Source: a virus. Taken from it: DNA of 64,000 nt. A model generated the notes under the pieces. The model was not told where the DNA came from, searched no databases, and worked only from the letters and a program-made list of their open reading frames with translations. Of this stretch, positions 15,901 to 25,388 are shown piece by piece. Positions within the stretch are counted from its first letter, which is position 1. Each line of letters starts with the position of its first letter. The stretch covers positions 1 through 64,000 of the IMG/VR virus record IMGVR_UViG_3300036398_002892; one strand, given 5' to 3'. Position numbers and translations under genes: made by a program.

Positions 15901-17910
15901 AATAAAGAGGCTGAAGTGTATTCTACAGATGCTATGGCGTGTAGAAGAGTTAAGATTAGTAGTATTTTAGTAACTCCAACAGTAACAACAACCACAACAA
16001 CCCAAAAAGTTGAAATAGTAACACCTGAAGTTAGTGCAACAACAATTAATACTATTAAACCTGTTCAAACAATTGAAATACAACAAAAATTAAAAGAAGG
16101 TATTGGAAAACGTATTATTAGACAGTTATTGACAGAATGTGATTATTTTGATGTTATTAAAGAAAGTAATCCTATTCTATATGGTTCTATTGCGGATAAA
16201 ATTAGATTTTTTAATCCTGCATTTCACTCTATGACTCCTGAAGGATTAAATGCTCGATTAACTTTCTTAAATCAATGTGTTAGACCTGGTGAAACGATAC
16301 CTGTTATTGGTGTTGATGGTAAACCAAAATATAACGACGCTGTAAATACTGCCTTTGGGGCACCACCGGTTTTAGTATTAAGGATTGGGGATTTTTATAA
16401 TGGTAAAATAATTCCAAAAACAATTTCATTTACATATGAACCATTAATATTAGATATGAATCCTGAAGGTATTGGTATTCAACCAATGATTGCAAATGTT
16501 AATTTAAGTTTTGATATGATTGGTGGTATGGGATTAGCTAGACCTGTGGAACAACTACAAAATGCGTTATCATTTAATTTCTATGCTAATACTGAAATTT
16601 ATGATGAAAGAGCGACTTGGACTGAAGATACTTCAGCTTTGGACGCTAAATTAGTTCAGTCAATATTAGATGCACAACCACCGGTTACAGTTAATAATGT
16701 TCAAAATGATATTGTTAACGATGGTGGAAATACTATTGGAGACATATTAACAAATATTCCGGTTACTAGTGGTCAAACAGGGGAAATTACCTATATGACT
16801 ATTATGGATAAAATATTAGATTCAACACAAGAATATTATACAAATATCTTAAATCAAAGTGATAGTATTGTCAAATCTTATAATTATGGTGTTTGGCAAT
16901 TAATAACACAAGATAGATTATATACTTCCGGAGAAATAAGTTTAAATTCTAGTAGTGTATTGGCACCAATTTACGGTAAACCTGAAGGTGTTGAAACTAA
17001 AGTTGATTCGTTATTTAGTACGTTTATCTCAGATATAAATGCTGACAACCCTACTAATAAAAATTATATCATATCAAGATTAGTTGGTTTTAAATTTACA
17101 GATGCAACAATTCAAAGAGTTAAGACAAATATGAATCAATATATTAACACGTTAAAAGGTGATTATAGTAGTGGTTTGTTTACTAAAATTCAAGAGATTG
17201 TGGTTTTAGAACAAAATATGGTTCAAATAATTAGAAAGATAAATTTAGTAACAACAAAAACTGATGGTAAAATTTTAGATACGGGTGTTCCTCGTGTTTA
17301 TACTATTTCAGGAACTACTGAAGTTAATAGTGCTAGTCTTGGGTCTCCATTGGATACGTATATAGAATTATGTGATGATTATCGTTTAGTTGGTGTTAGA
17401 TTAGATGAGTTTAATGTTTTAATGGAAGCTGAAAAAATAATTACAACTGTTACCGTACCGTATGAAGGTCCGGGAGAATTTGAACCAATATCTAAACAAT
17501 TTGCTACGGCATCTGTTGAGGATAAACGACAATTCATGGTAATGGCGCAAATATTCAATGATAACAATAAATTAACTGAATTTAAAAACGCTATTATTAG
17601 TGGAGAATTAAAGAATGATAATAAATTAGTTAGAAAATTTAATAATATTTGTGATGATTTTGCGGATTTAACTAAAAAAGAGTTAGTTGCTGAACAAAAA
17701 TTTATTAAAACAATTAGGGATAAAGAATCGTATTCAAAATTTGTAAACCAAACCGCTTATCCTAAAGGTAAGTTAAGAAAGTTTACATACACAACAGTTC
17801 CTGACCCTGCTACCGAGACACAACAAAAAACGGATATTGCTAATTTATATAAAACTGTTAATGTGAATAACGACCCTTTAACTTTTGATGGTAAAATAAA
17901 ATTTGATTAA
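12901..17910 (+). CDS. Giant baseplate protein with OmpA-like domain and tube-initiator-like region
   Basis: 1669 residues. The N-terminal ~500 residues are Asn/Pro/Tyr-rich beta-type. Residues ~690-760 contain YTYKNTSRSGQLSWKI and a helix ending FFAGCVKYDIYELA. Residues ~814-1020 fit an OmpA C-terminal (peptidoglycan-binding) fold: FYFDNDIPD as first strand, ISIQMVGSASATAS, then NLSKRRNDSVIQFL and a closing strand CRRVKISSI. Residues ~1160-1260 contain IGDFYNGKIIPKTISF and PVEQLQNALSFNFY, a beta pattern reminiscent of the gp48/gp54 tube-initiating baseplate proteins. It is followed by the gp53-like LysM gene after 2 nt. I infer a central baseplate role with a cell-wall-binding module. The OmpA assignment is by motif; the rest is by position. 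Confidence 0.72.
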   Translation: MAESSLSFASTSSFRNSLMVKNLAPYSVQGVYTPPVSQVNYETILSVSNVIDSPGELITNGSYSNLLYPLNEYGPDGGYSTQINFNGPPLPVASNQGEYNPNDTVLDLVNEFFIDAAYIQNRYGPQGSFNDLVIITDVENNNKIYQPYWEPPSFAPSSYSPYNILLSPNPIGSNGLLSQDSFIARFGASELNSLLKKRIDAELFQNTLGLINLESLQDPFEISMMLSGQQPLVYKNWKITVPENPVVAAADFLTRLAGAYWPVSLIPGDYFNDNNENSQTQQTSNALNTVNQLTGGLLGPILNLNRSGSQIFLANTGNGQRSVLFANINYNRYQPSYDKDYGLLFGVAQGLVNLLVPNINPGNGTLVGGYYVGNRTSEPSYITSPPNQIPVNAFGQQDPSPVYGPSEMGILYEGNESALSNFGLGGRSYSDGGGIDGGFVWVSPKYKANAGFRAIPGGGSGTIDEDYQLVSGNITRDESTNIEFKETSILDQTQRLIDSADGVTGEARLKHVGNAMNQISKVFHDGYKEITKGSQVLSYTDNTTGGDAGIEYCRVFTKDNPYYTYNDLQKTDGITTSGRRFTHSVLDNTYNLNIVPLRNPGSTNIIANNVNGTGGYAKKYMFSIENLAWRTSSRPGFTYDELPVCEKGPNGGRVMWFPPYDLKFSDSSTANWNDTSFLGRPEPIYTYKNTSRSGQLSWKIIVDSPSVMNTIVEKQLKGQSKERINSIIDSFFAGCVKYDIYELALKFNTIPTKDLYTYQEILSNPRLTDEELKNVSANIPRENSVPQGGAGTPADAAVQTANPDTSIDDFKKNYSQLAFYFDNDIPDPKSQGVVSSVPYDVTYSAYTAPTNITKYVDTASGIFNAGSVNRNVREFFDNIVISNFNKIANNSSNFIVDAYNILKEKKGTISIQMVGSASATASVPYNTNLSKRRNDSVIQFLKTYKIGDANLAPFFEDKTFQITLQSGQGEQIVIPQGESGSGSQVDCSKNIKSNTNTTTSNKEAEVYSTDAMACRRVKISSILVTPTVTTTTTTQKVEIVTPEVSATTINTIKPVQTIEIQQKLKEGIGKRIIRQLLTECDYFDVIKESNPILYGSIADKIRFFNPAFHSMTPEGLNARLTFLNQCVRPGETIPVIGVDGKPKYNDAVNTAFGAPPVLVLRIGDFYNGKIIPKTISFTYEPLILDMNPEGIGIQPMIANVNLSFDMIGGMGLARPVEQLQNALSFNFYANTEIYDERATWTEDTSALDAKLVQSILDAQPPVTVNNVQNDIVNDGGNTIGDILTNIPVTSGQTGEITYMTIMDKILDSTQEYYTNILNQSDSIVKSYNYGVWQLITQDRLYTSGEISLNSSSVLAPIYGKPEGVETKVDSLFSTFISDINADNPTNKNYIISRLVGFKFTDATIQRVKTNMNQYINTLKGDYSSGLFTKIQEIVVLEQNMVQIIRKINLVTTKTDGKILDTGVPRVYTISGTTEVNSASLGSPLDTYIELCDDYRLVGVRLDEFNVLMEAEKIITTVTVPYEGPGEFEPISKQFATASVEDKRQFMVMAQIFNDNNKLTEFKNAIISGELKNDNKLVRKFNNICDDFADLTKKELVAEQKFIKTIRDKESYSKFVNQTAYPKGKLRKFTYTTVPDPATETQQKTDIANLYKTVNVNNDPLTFDGKIKFD

Positions 17911-17912
17911 TT

Positions 17913-18239
17913 ATGGGTACTAAAGATTATTATAATAGATACAATAATTTTATTGTTAATGGACGACAAACAGTTGTTCCATATGTTACTCTGCCAAGTA
18001 AATCCACAGATAAAAGATATATTTTTAAAGTTGCTCAATCTAGATTAGACAAAGTTTCACAACAATATTATGGGACACCTTTTTTTGGTTGGTTAATATT
18101 ACAAGCAAATCCAATATACGCAGGTCAAGAGTGGAATATCCCTGATGGGGCAATCTTGACAATCCCTTATCCTTTAATTGCTTCATTACAGGATTACAAC
18201 AATGACCTAGAAAATTACTTCTTTTATTATGGTAGATAA
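17913..18239 (+). CDS. LysM-type baseplate wedge protein (gp53-like)
   Basis: 108 residues with one LysM domain at about 35-88: RYIFKVAQSRLDKVSQQYYG (first strand and helix), then WLILQANP, and the closing strand IPDGAILTIPYP. T4 gp53 is a baseplate wedge protein with a LysM-like fold that helps join wedges to the hub. Here it lies between two giant baseplate genes, starting 2 nt after one and overlapping the next by 11 nt. It is shorter than T4 gp53 (196 residues), consisting of little more than the LysM domain. Confidence 0.75.
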   Translation: MGTKDYYNRYNNFIVNGRQTVVPYVTLPSKSTDKRYIFKVAQSRLDKVSQQYYGTPFFGWLILQANPIYAGQEWNIPDGAILTIPYPLIASLQDYNNDLENYFFYYGR

Positions 18240-21200
18240 ATCGGAAAATATATTAGTTGAGTTTGATTATAATAACATATCAATCATTGACCCAAATAAA
18301 GTCATAGATAGTGACGGAAAAGTACAAGAAAGATATGTTAAACAAGAAAATTTAGTGATGTACGCTAATTTAGAGTGTAAAGTATTACCACGTACTAAAT
18401 TAGCCCTTGGTGTTGCAAATAACGACCAAGTACAAACAGTTTCAATTGCCAGTATTAATTTTTTAAAACCGGGTGATAAAACATTTTTAGACAATTCATA
18501 TACTGATGAAATAACAGGTAAAGATACGATTACCGGTAATGGTGTGAATCAGCCAAAACTAACCTCTATTTCAAATCCAAATAAGAGTAGTGATTTTTAT
18601 ATTAGACAAACAATTAATTCGGGTGGTAAACAAGCATCTGTTGATAATGGTTTATTAGGTATTACTTCTATTAATATTAGACAAGGTTTAGATTTTTTAC
18701 CTTCAATCACCATTGAATTAGAAGATGTTAAAGGTAGAGCGATGTTTGAGGCGGGTGATAATTCACCATATGCGGCATTTTTTAATTTACCTTATCCAAT
18801 GTTCCAATTAACTATAAAAGGATTTTATGGTAAGGCTGTTAAATTACAATTAATGTTACAAACGTTTTCATCAAGATATGATACGTCTAATGGTAATTTT
18901 AAAATCAAACTACATTTTTACACATACAAATATACATTATTGAGTGAAGTACCTATGGCGGCGTTGACGGCTGTTCCACATATGTACCAATCTAGAGTTA
19001 ATATACAAACTACTAAAGGTGGGGCTACCAACTTTTCAAATGTTCAGGACTCAATAGTATCAAGAGGTTATCAAAAAGTTAGAGAGTTATATAGTGAATA
19101 TAAATCAAAAGGAATGATACCTGATGATTTTCCGGAAATAACCGTTGTTCAAATGAGAGATAGAATTGAAAATTTTATTAAAAACATTCTAACATCTTTT
19201 TCTCAACAAAATTTAGACCCATTAACTTACGTTGAGGAGTATCAACGATTATTAGGTAATTTGGATAAAGATGTTTATGTTGGGGCGGGAACTTCTTGGT
19301 TTTCCAAATATATGGATACTGAGAATTATTTGGTTATGAAAGGGGTTAATGGTCTTACTGAGGGTAGTAAAGTTTATACATTTAAACGTGAAATAGACAC
19401 TCAAACAAAACGAACTGCGGCATTAAGTGAACTACAAGGTATTATTAGTAAGGCAAAAGAAAAAATGGATGAGAATCCTGTTTGTGGTGTGGATGGTAAA
19501 TACACAATTGATGGTAAAACAAATACTAGTTCAAAATCAACATTTAAAATTACAACAGATATTTTTCCTGTTGAACCAAAATATGGGGATGTAAATGTTT
19601 TAGAAACATATCGACAACGAAAAAAATTATCAACAACACCAAATGCTGAACAACTTAAACAATTTGATAATGAATTGGCGGAACAAGGGGTTTTTAATTC
19701 TTTAGTAATAGTAAATAAAAAAGGTTCGGAAGAAAAAAAATTTCAATATTATATATTTGAAGGGGTTGGTCGATTTGAAGATTTAATCAATCAAATGGGT
19801 ACTAATGTAAAAAAAGCTAAAGAAAATATTCAAGAAGCTTTAACAGAAGCTTTAACTAATTTATTACAAAAGAAAGATAATGGTATTGGGTTTGTTCCAA
19901 ATATCCGAAATGTACTTGCGGTTATTTTTGCAAATGGAGAGGCGTTTTTAAGATTGATGGACGATGTTCACGTTCAAGCTTGGAATTTAAATGACACACA
20001 AATTAAAGCTAGAAGGAATTCTATTTTAAATCCTGAAACTGCAACTGCTTGTGTGGATAACGTATCTTCAGGAGATAATGAAACATTACCAATATACCCG
20101 TGGCCACAAATGTTAGTTGCAACATCAGGTAAGGATGGGCGTGAAATGTTTGAATTAACTTATCCTGGTGATAAAAACGTAATAAATCAAACGAAGGCGT
20201 ATCAAACAGATTTATGGCCTGAAGTAGAATTTGTGGAAGAATTTATTAGGGCAACAACTCAAACGGTAAAACCACCTGCAGACCCGTTAACAACTGAAAA
20301 TCCCTTAACGGATATTCAACGAGTATCATTGGACGCTATTGAATTTCCAATTAGTAATGCTGTTTATGACAATAAGGAAGAAATAAAATATTTTTATGAA
20401 ATATTTGAAAGAATATTTTTAACATCAAATTATTCAGGTTTATTAAGAAGTAATGGTAATACCCAAGACCAAGATAAAGTTACGGATGTTATTGCTGAGG
20501 CGGAAAGTATTAATATTATTCAAAGTTTATCTAACGATAACCCTTTTATTATTAAAAAATTAAAAGAGTTTGGGATTAATGCGGGTAATTTTGAGGTATT
20601 AATGAGACACATATCTAATGACGGTACGGGTGAAAGTTGGCAAAATTTTATAAGAGGTATTTTTAATACTTCTTACATTAAAAATAAAGTTAATAATTCT
20701 AGTTATGAATTTTTAAGTCAAAACTTGTTGAACGAAAATAAATCCCAACCATTAGTTTCCCTACCGGGTGAAAATAATGTTGTTAATTTTATCTCAAATT
20801 CAACCTCAAGTAATATTTTTAATTTAACTGATACATACCCATTTACAAATTTTCCTTGGGTTAAAAATGAATTGGCAAATGGGAATTCGATTTCGGATAT
20901 CAAATCATCATATAACACAACAAAAGTATTAACGTATAATACTAATAAAAAAATTATATCTAATTTTTTAGATATAACTAATAATAATGATAGAAGACCG
21001 TTTACTAATTTTTTATTTAATGAAATTAAATCACCAATTTATTTCTTTGATTTAAAATTATTTTATGAAAATAGAAGTTTTGATAAACAATTACCAACAG
21101 AAGGTAATTTAAGATATAATGACTATTCAGGGTTAGTTACGAGTAATCAAACCGTTTCAATGTTTAACACACCATATTTTGTTAATTCAATCCAACAAGG

Positions 21201-24200
21201 TGTTAAAAATTTTAGAAATAACGATGAATATCCATTTGTTGCTTCAGCATATTTGTTTTTAAATAGTTTGCCTTTATCTACACTTAGAGAAAAATATAAA
21301 ACTTATTCGTCTAATTCGGCAACTGATTTAGATTATATTTTTGCAACACTTAAGAAATTTGGTGCGGTTCATAAGTTACCATATGCTTGGATATTAAAAA
21401 TTGGTTCTGTTTGGAATAGATATAAAAATTTTGTTGAAACAGGTAAAGATATTTTAGACACGTCATGGTCAGGTTTTAGTTATGTTCATAATTATGACCC
21501 GGTAACCAATTCACCAAGTAAAAATTATAATTTAATAATTAATGGGGCTCAGATGGATATTGTGTTAGAAAAAAACACAACATTAGGTGTTGAAACATCT
21601 TCATTAATTAATACAGGTTTTTACCCATTATTAATTAATGACTTTAATGTATTTTATCAAGGTTTCCAAATATATTCAGGTTACACCGATACAGATATTC
21701 AAAATGGATTTACTTCAGGGGTTACATTAAATTACGTACCTGAAGCAATTATTAATATGCCTGAAGGGTTTGACCCAAATAATCCAAAAAGAGATTTAAG
21801 AGTTATTCCTTGGTCAGTTTATATTACAACATTGGACCAAACTTCTTCATTTATTGTCCCATCTCAAGGTGCGTTAATAAATCAAACAAGTAATGAATGT
21901 ATTACTGAAGAAACTAATCAACTAAAATATGAGATTACCGGTAATACCGCAATGTATAATGGTTCGGTTAGAATGTTTTGGTCAGCACCTAACTATGGGT
22001 ATTTTGATATAGATAAAGTTGTTAAACCAACACCAATAAAATACTTAAAACAAGTATTCAACATTACAGGTGATACCAAACAAGAGAATTTCTCAATTAA
22101 CGGTAAACAAGACCAATACACTGAAATAAGTGAAATATTCTCAGTATTTGAAACAGAGGTTTTAGATAGTTTTGAAACAGAATTTTTAAATTTTTCAAAA
22201 TCAATATATGATTTTGATGATGAGTTTATTTCAAATAGTGATAGCGAAACAACTAAATCGTTTAAAAACTTTCAAATGTTAATGAGAAGTTTGATGAGGA
22301 TTCCAAAAGTGGGGGGGACAAACATTAATACAGAATTAGTTTCTGCGGTTTCGGATTCGCAGTTGAACGTTTTAACTAATATTTTACAGTCATTTTTAAA
22401 TTATGACGTTGTGTTCAAATATGGTAATCCGGCAAACTTTGATAAAAGATTATTTTATACTTTTTCAAATGCGTTAATTGCTGACCCATATACTTGGAGT
22501 AAATATTCGTTCCAAACACCAATTCCATTACCAACATCAGGGGGTACGGTAACATTATCACAATCAATTACAAATTACCCAAATGAATGGAGAGCGTTAC
22601 AATTATATGTTGGTTTTTCGGAGATACCTCAATTACAATATACAAATGATGGTTCATACATTACAGATTTTTTTGTTGATTGTAATATAGATTTTAGTGT
22701 TGAAAATATAAAAACATTCGCACCTATTATTAAAATTTATGCGACTCAAAAATTAAATGATGATACTCTGAATTATAATAAGTTTGTTAATTTAATGAAT
22801 GATTATATTGCAAGTACGGATAAATTCCAAAGTATTATTATTAATAAATTAATGCCTAAATTACAAAAACAATTACCGGATGTTGGTAGTACACCAGATA
22901 CTGCACTTGCGACGGCATTAGAAGGTCCTCAAACAAAATTAGAATATTGGGAGGCGTTTAAAGCGTTAAACGATAAATGGATATCAGGTAATGACTTTAA
23001 AACTAAAACACTTTTTGAAGATGTTTTATTAATGGATAGAGCGAACAGAAACATTGGGGATAAAGTATTAGTTGATGTTAATAAATTAAAATTTAGATTA
23101 AAAGATATAAACCCTAAAACAAGTATGTTGACTTTTGTTCAAACAATTTTAGTTGAAAATAATTTTGTTGTTATGAACATACCTTCATATGTTAACTTTT
23201 ATAATGTACAAGATGCTGTTAAAAATCCTGTTCCAAAACCAGAGGGGTCTCTTGATTTTGCGAACACGATGTTTGGTACGTTTTTAAATGTTGATTATAG
23301 AAATTCTTCAGCAAAAATGGTGTGTTTTTATGCGGGTAAACCAAGTGAACAACCTGATTTTCAAAACAATGCTAATGTAAGATTTAAAGGTGACTCTTTT
23401 GATTTAAGACGAGCAAGTGATAATCCATTAATTGAAGACCAAATCGGTAAAACCGATTGGGATAAATCAAATAAAGTTGTTGGGTTTAATGTTGATGTTG
23501 GACCACAAAGTCAATCAATTTTCCATGGATTCCAAATAGACCAAAGTGCGGGACAAGCTACCGCAGAATCTTTACAACAAACTGATGAGTTAGTTAAACA
23601 ATCTTCAGGTAAAGTTGCTGGTACACAAAATATTTCATTATATAATTTATATAAAAATAGAAGTTATGCTTGTACTGTTTCTATGATGGGTAATGCGATG
23701 ATTCAACCAACTATGTACTTCAATTTAAGACACGTTCCTATGTTCAGTGGTGCTTATATGATACAAGAAGTGAATCATAGTATTGGGCCGGGAACATTTG
23801 AAACGGTTTTCAAAGGAATAAGACAAGCGGTATCAAACTTACCTGAAATAGATAGTTACATTCAAACGTTAAAAACTAATTTATTGACTTCAATTATTGA
23901 AAAAAATAAACAAGACAAACAAGAGGTGATAAAAGAAAGTGCTACAAAAGGGGACAATGTTATTAGTGAAACTAATGATGCTGTTAAAGAAGCAACAAAG
24001 AAAGACGCGACTACTTCAAAAAATTCTTCAGAATGTAAACCAGTAAGTAATTATGAAAAATATAGTAAAGTTGACTCAACAACAACTAAATCTAAATATA
24101 AAGACGCTATTAGTACAATTATTACTCAAACCTCTGACCAAAAATTAAGATATTTAGTGTTTGCAACAATTTATTTAGGGTCATCAAATGGAACTGAATT

Positions 24201-25116
24201 GGAGACAAAAGAAAGCAATTATTCAGGTGTTAATTTATTACAAAATTGGGGTCAAACAGGTCTCTCTTATTTTAATCAACAATTTTATTGTAGTTCAACT
24301 GATGTACCATACGCAATTTTTTCAGATTTGTCTAAGCATGTTGAGTTTTTAATTGCAAGATTTAGTGGTAAAATTAGTTTATTACCTGATATAACCGCAA
24401 AAGAGATTGTTAAATTTTATACATTATATTTCTCAGCAAATCAAAAAAATATTGATGTATATAACAAATTGGTCCAAGATAATCCGAGTCAAGTAAGTCA
24501 GATGGAAACTAGTGTTCAACAATCAATTGACCTATTTAAAACTGGTAGTGGAAATCAAAGTGGTAGTTTACCACCTAGTACACCTCCAAAGGCTAATACG
24601 GATGCTGGGATTTTTGAAAATGCTAAAGCGTTTAGTACGGCTAGTATGCAAAATCTTCAGTATAGTAATGGTCTTCTTACAGGTAATTTTGTTCTTTACT
24701 ATGAAGGTGAATTATTAACCCAAGATTATCCTGCTAAATTATATATTTTGGGTGGTATGGATAAAATTGAAATTTGTAGTTTTACAATAAAACCAACAAC
24801 AAATAAAAATGTGGGTTCATTTGTTTCATCACCTAAAGTTATTGAACTTTTAGAGGCGGCTAGAAATGATGAGACGTATAGAATTACTTTTATAGTTAAA
24901 GCGAACGCTTTTCCAAATATTAGTTACGCATTCACGAGAGTTCTTTCACCAATAGATTGTCCTGATGAGGATTTTAAATATCGTCAAATAATTGATGTAG
25001 GTACGTGGGATTCTATTAAAAATGATATTTGTTGTAATTGTTATAGTGAACCTTATACTGGGACACAAATTATTTGGGACGGAAAACCGTGTTCAAAAAA
25101 CGGGACAACATGTTAA
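18229..25116 (+). CDS. Giant baseplate hub protein (gp27/gp5-like) with possible lysozyme domain
   Basis: 2295 residues. Near the N-terminus (about 155-211) SITIELEDVKGRAMF and YPMFQLTIKGFYGKAVK match the hub beta-barrel pattern of contractile-tail hub proteins. At about 1818-1866 SMMGNAMIQPTMYFNL and MIQEVNHSIGPGTFET match the closing hub domain, so a very large insertion lies between. After a Lys/Glu linker (about 1880-1945) comes a ~130-residue helical domain with RYLVFATIYLGSS, ESNYSGV and a helix HVEFLIARFSGK, suggestive of a glucosaminidase/lysozyme-type fold. The C-terminus is Cys-rich (ICCNC, two further Cys). I infer a hub that carries its own peptidoglycan hydrolase, like T4 gp5. 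The hydrolase part is the less certain claim. Confidence 0.72.
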   Translation: MVDKSENILVEFDYNNISIIDPNKVIDSDGKVQERYVKQENLVMYANLECKVLPRTKLALGVANNDQVQTVSIASINFLKPGDKTFLDNSYTDEITGKDTITGNGVNQPKLTSISNPNKSSDFYIRQTINSGGKQASVDNGLLGITSINIRQGLDFLPSITIELEDVKGRAMFEAGDNSPYAAFFNLPYPMFQLTIKGFYGKAVKLQLMLQTFSSRYDTSNGNFKIKLHFYTYKYTLLSEVPMAALTAVPHMYQSRVNIQTTKGGATNFSNVQDSIVSRGYQKVRELYSEYKSKGMIPDDFPEITVVQMRDRIENFIKNILTSFSQQNLDPLTYVEEYQRLLGNLDKDVYVGAGTSWFSKYMDTENYLVMKGVNGLTEGSKVYTFKREIDTQTKRTAALSELQGIISKAKEKMDENPVCGVDGKYTIDGKTNTSSKSTFKITTDIFPVEPKYGDVNVLETYRQRKKLSTTPNAEQLKQFDNELAEQGVFNSLVIVNKKGSEEKKFQYYIFEGVGRFEDLINQMGTNVKKAKENIQEALTEALTNLLQKKDNGIGFVPNIRNVLAVIFANGEAFLRLMDDVHVQAWNLNDTQIKARRNSILNPETATACVDNVSSGDNETLPIYPWPQMLVATSGKDGREMFELTYPGDKNVINQTKAYQTDLWPEVEFVEEFIRATTQTVKPPADPLTTENPLTDIQRVSLDAIEFPISNAVYDNKEEIKYFYEIFERIFLTSNYSGLLRSNGNTQDQDKVTDVIAEAESINIIQSLSNDNPFIIKKLKEFGINAGNFEVLMRHISNDGTGESWQNFIRGIFNTSYIKNKVNNSSYEFLSQNLLNENKSQPLVSLPGENNVVNFISNSTSSNIFNLTDTYPFTNFPWVKNELANGNSISDIKSSYNTTKVLTYNTNKKIISNFLDITNNNDRRPFTNFLFNEIKSPIYFFDLKLFYENRSFDKQLPTEGNLRYNDYSGLVTSNQTVSMFNTPYFVNSIQQGVKNFRNNDEYPFVASAYLFLNSLPLSTLREKYKTYSSNSATDLDYIFATLKKFGAVHKLPYAWILKIGSVWNRYKNFVETGKDILDTSWSGFSYVHNYDPVTNSPSKNYNLIINGAQMDIVLEKNTTLGVETSSLINTGFYPLLINDFNVFYQGFQIYSGYTDTDIQNGFTSGVTLNYVPEAIINMPEGFDPNNPKRDLRVIPWSVYITTLDQTSSFIVPSQGALINQTSNECITEETNQLKYEITGNTAMYNGSVRMFWSAPNYGYFDIDKVVKPTPIKYLKQVFNITGDTKQENFSINGKQDQYTEISEIFSVFETEVLDSFETEFLNFSKSIYDFDDEFISNSDSETTKSFKNFQMLMRSLMRIPKVGGTNINTELVSAVSDSQLNVLTNILQSFLNYDVVFKYGNPANFDKRLFYTFSNALIADPYTWSKYSFQTPIPLPTSGGTVTLSQSITNYPNEWRALQLYVGFSEIPQLQYTNDGSYITDFFVDCNIDFSVENIKTFAPIIKIYATQKLNDDTLNYNKFVNLMNDYIASTDKFQSIIINKLMPKLQKQLPDVGSTPDTALATALEGPQTKLEYWEAFKALNDKWISGNDFKTKTLFEDVLLMDRANRNIGDKVLVDVNKLKFRLKDINPKTSMLTFVQTILVENNFVVMNIPSYVNFYNVQDAVKNPVPKPEGSLDFANTMFGTFLNVDYRNSSAKMVCFYAGKPSEQPDFQNNANVRFKGDSFDLRRASDNPLIEDQIGKTDWDKSNKVVGFNVDVGPQSQSIFHGFQIDQSAGQATAESLQQTDELVKQSSGKVAGTQNISLYNLYKNRSYACTVSMMGNAMIQPTMYFNLRHVPMFSGAYMIQEVNHSIGPGTFETVFKGIRQAVSNLPEIDSYIQTLKTNLLTSIIEKNKQDKQEVIKESATKGDNVISETNDAVKEATKKDATTSKNSSECKPVSNYEKYSKVDSTTTKSKYKDAISTIITQTSDQKLRYLVFATIYLGSSNGTELETKESNYSGVNLLQNWGQTGLSYFNQQFYCSSTDVPYAIFSDLSKHVEFLIARFSGKISLLPDITAKEIVKFYTLYFSANQKNIDVYNKLVQDNPSQVSQMETSVQQSIDLFKTGSGNQSGSLPPSTPPKANTDAGIFENAKAFSTASMQNLQYSNGLLTGNFVLYYEGELLTQDYPAKLYILGGMDKIEICSFTIKPTTNKNVGSFVSSPKVIELLEAARNDETYRITFIVKANAFPNISYAFTRVLSPIDCPDEDFKYRQIIDVGTWDSIKNDICCNCYSEPYTGTQIIWDGKPCSKNGTTC

Positions 25117-25138
25117 ATTAAGTTTTTTCAAAATAAAA

Positions 25139-25151
25139 GATATTTATAAAT
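25139..25151 (+). promoter_or_regulatory. TATTTAT-type candidate promoter
   Basis: GATATTTATAAAT lies 8-10 nt before the ATG at 25160 in a 43-nt gap. It contains TATTTATA and also ATAAAT on the same strand. Confidence 0.35.
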
Positions 25152-25159
25152 AAAAGATT

Positions 25160-25384
25160 ATGGACACAAAATTAATATTAGACAACTATTTAGGTAAAAA
25201 TACCAGAAGTACCGAAAAAGATTTGGGAGATGGTTCTAAACAAGTATGTGATTTAGACACAGGTGATTGTTATACTATCAGAATGAAAGATGGTTTAATT
25301 GAAAGAGTGGATAACACATTAAACAAAAATAAGAGAATTCAAGTTGAAACTTTAACAGGTGTAAAACAACTATTAAACGGTTAA
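25160..25384 (+). CDS. Hypothetical protein (74 aa)
   Basis: Small soluble protein, charged, with two Cys in CDLDTGDCY (about 31-39) followed by short beta strands. No family recognised. It follows the hub gene and sits 4 nt before the next gene, so both are probably one unit driven by the element at 25141. It could be a small virion or assembly protein by position. Confidence 0.6.
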   Translation: MDTKLILDNYLGKNTRSTEKDLGDGSKQVCDLDTGDCYTIRMKDGLIERVDNTLNKNKRIQVETLTGVKQLLNG

Positions 25385-25388
25385 TAAC

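Noticed and set aside
12901-25116. Possible fusion or assembly artefacts behind the very long baseplate genes
   Set aside because: Domains follow a sensible order, overlaps with the small LysM gene are tight and no frame breaks are present, so the genes appear genuinely enlarged.
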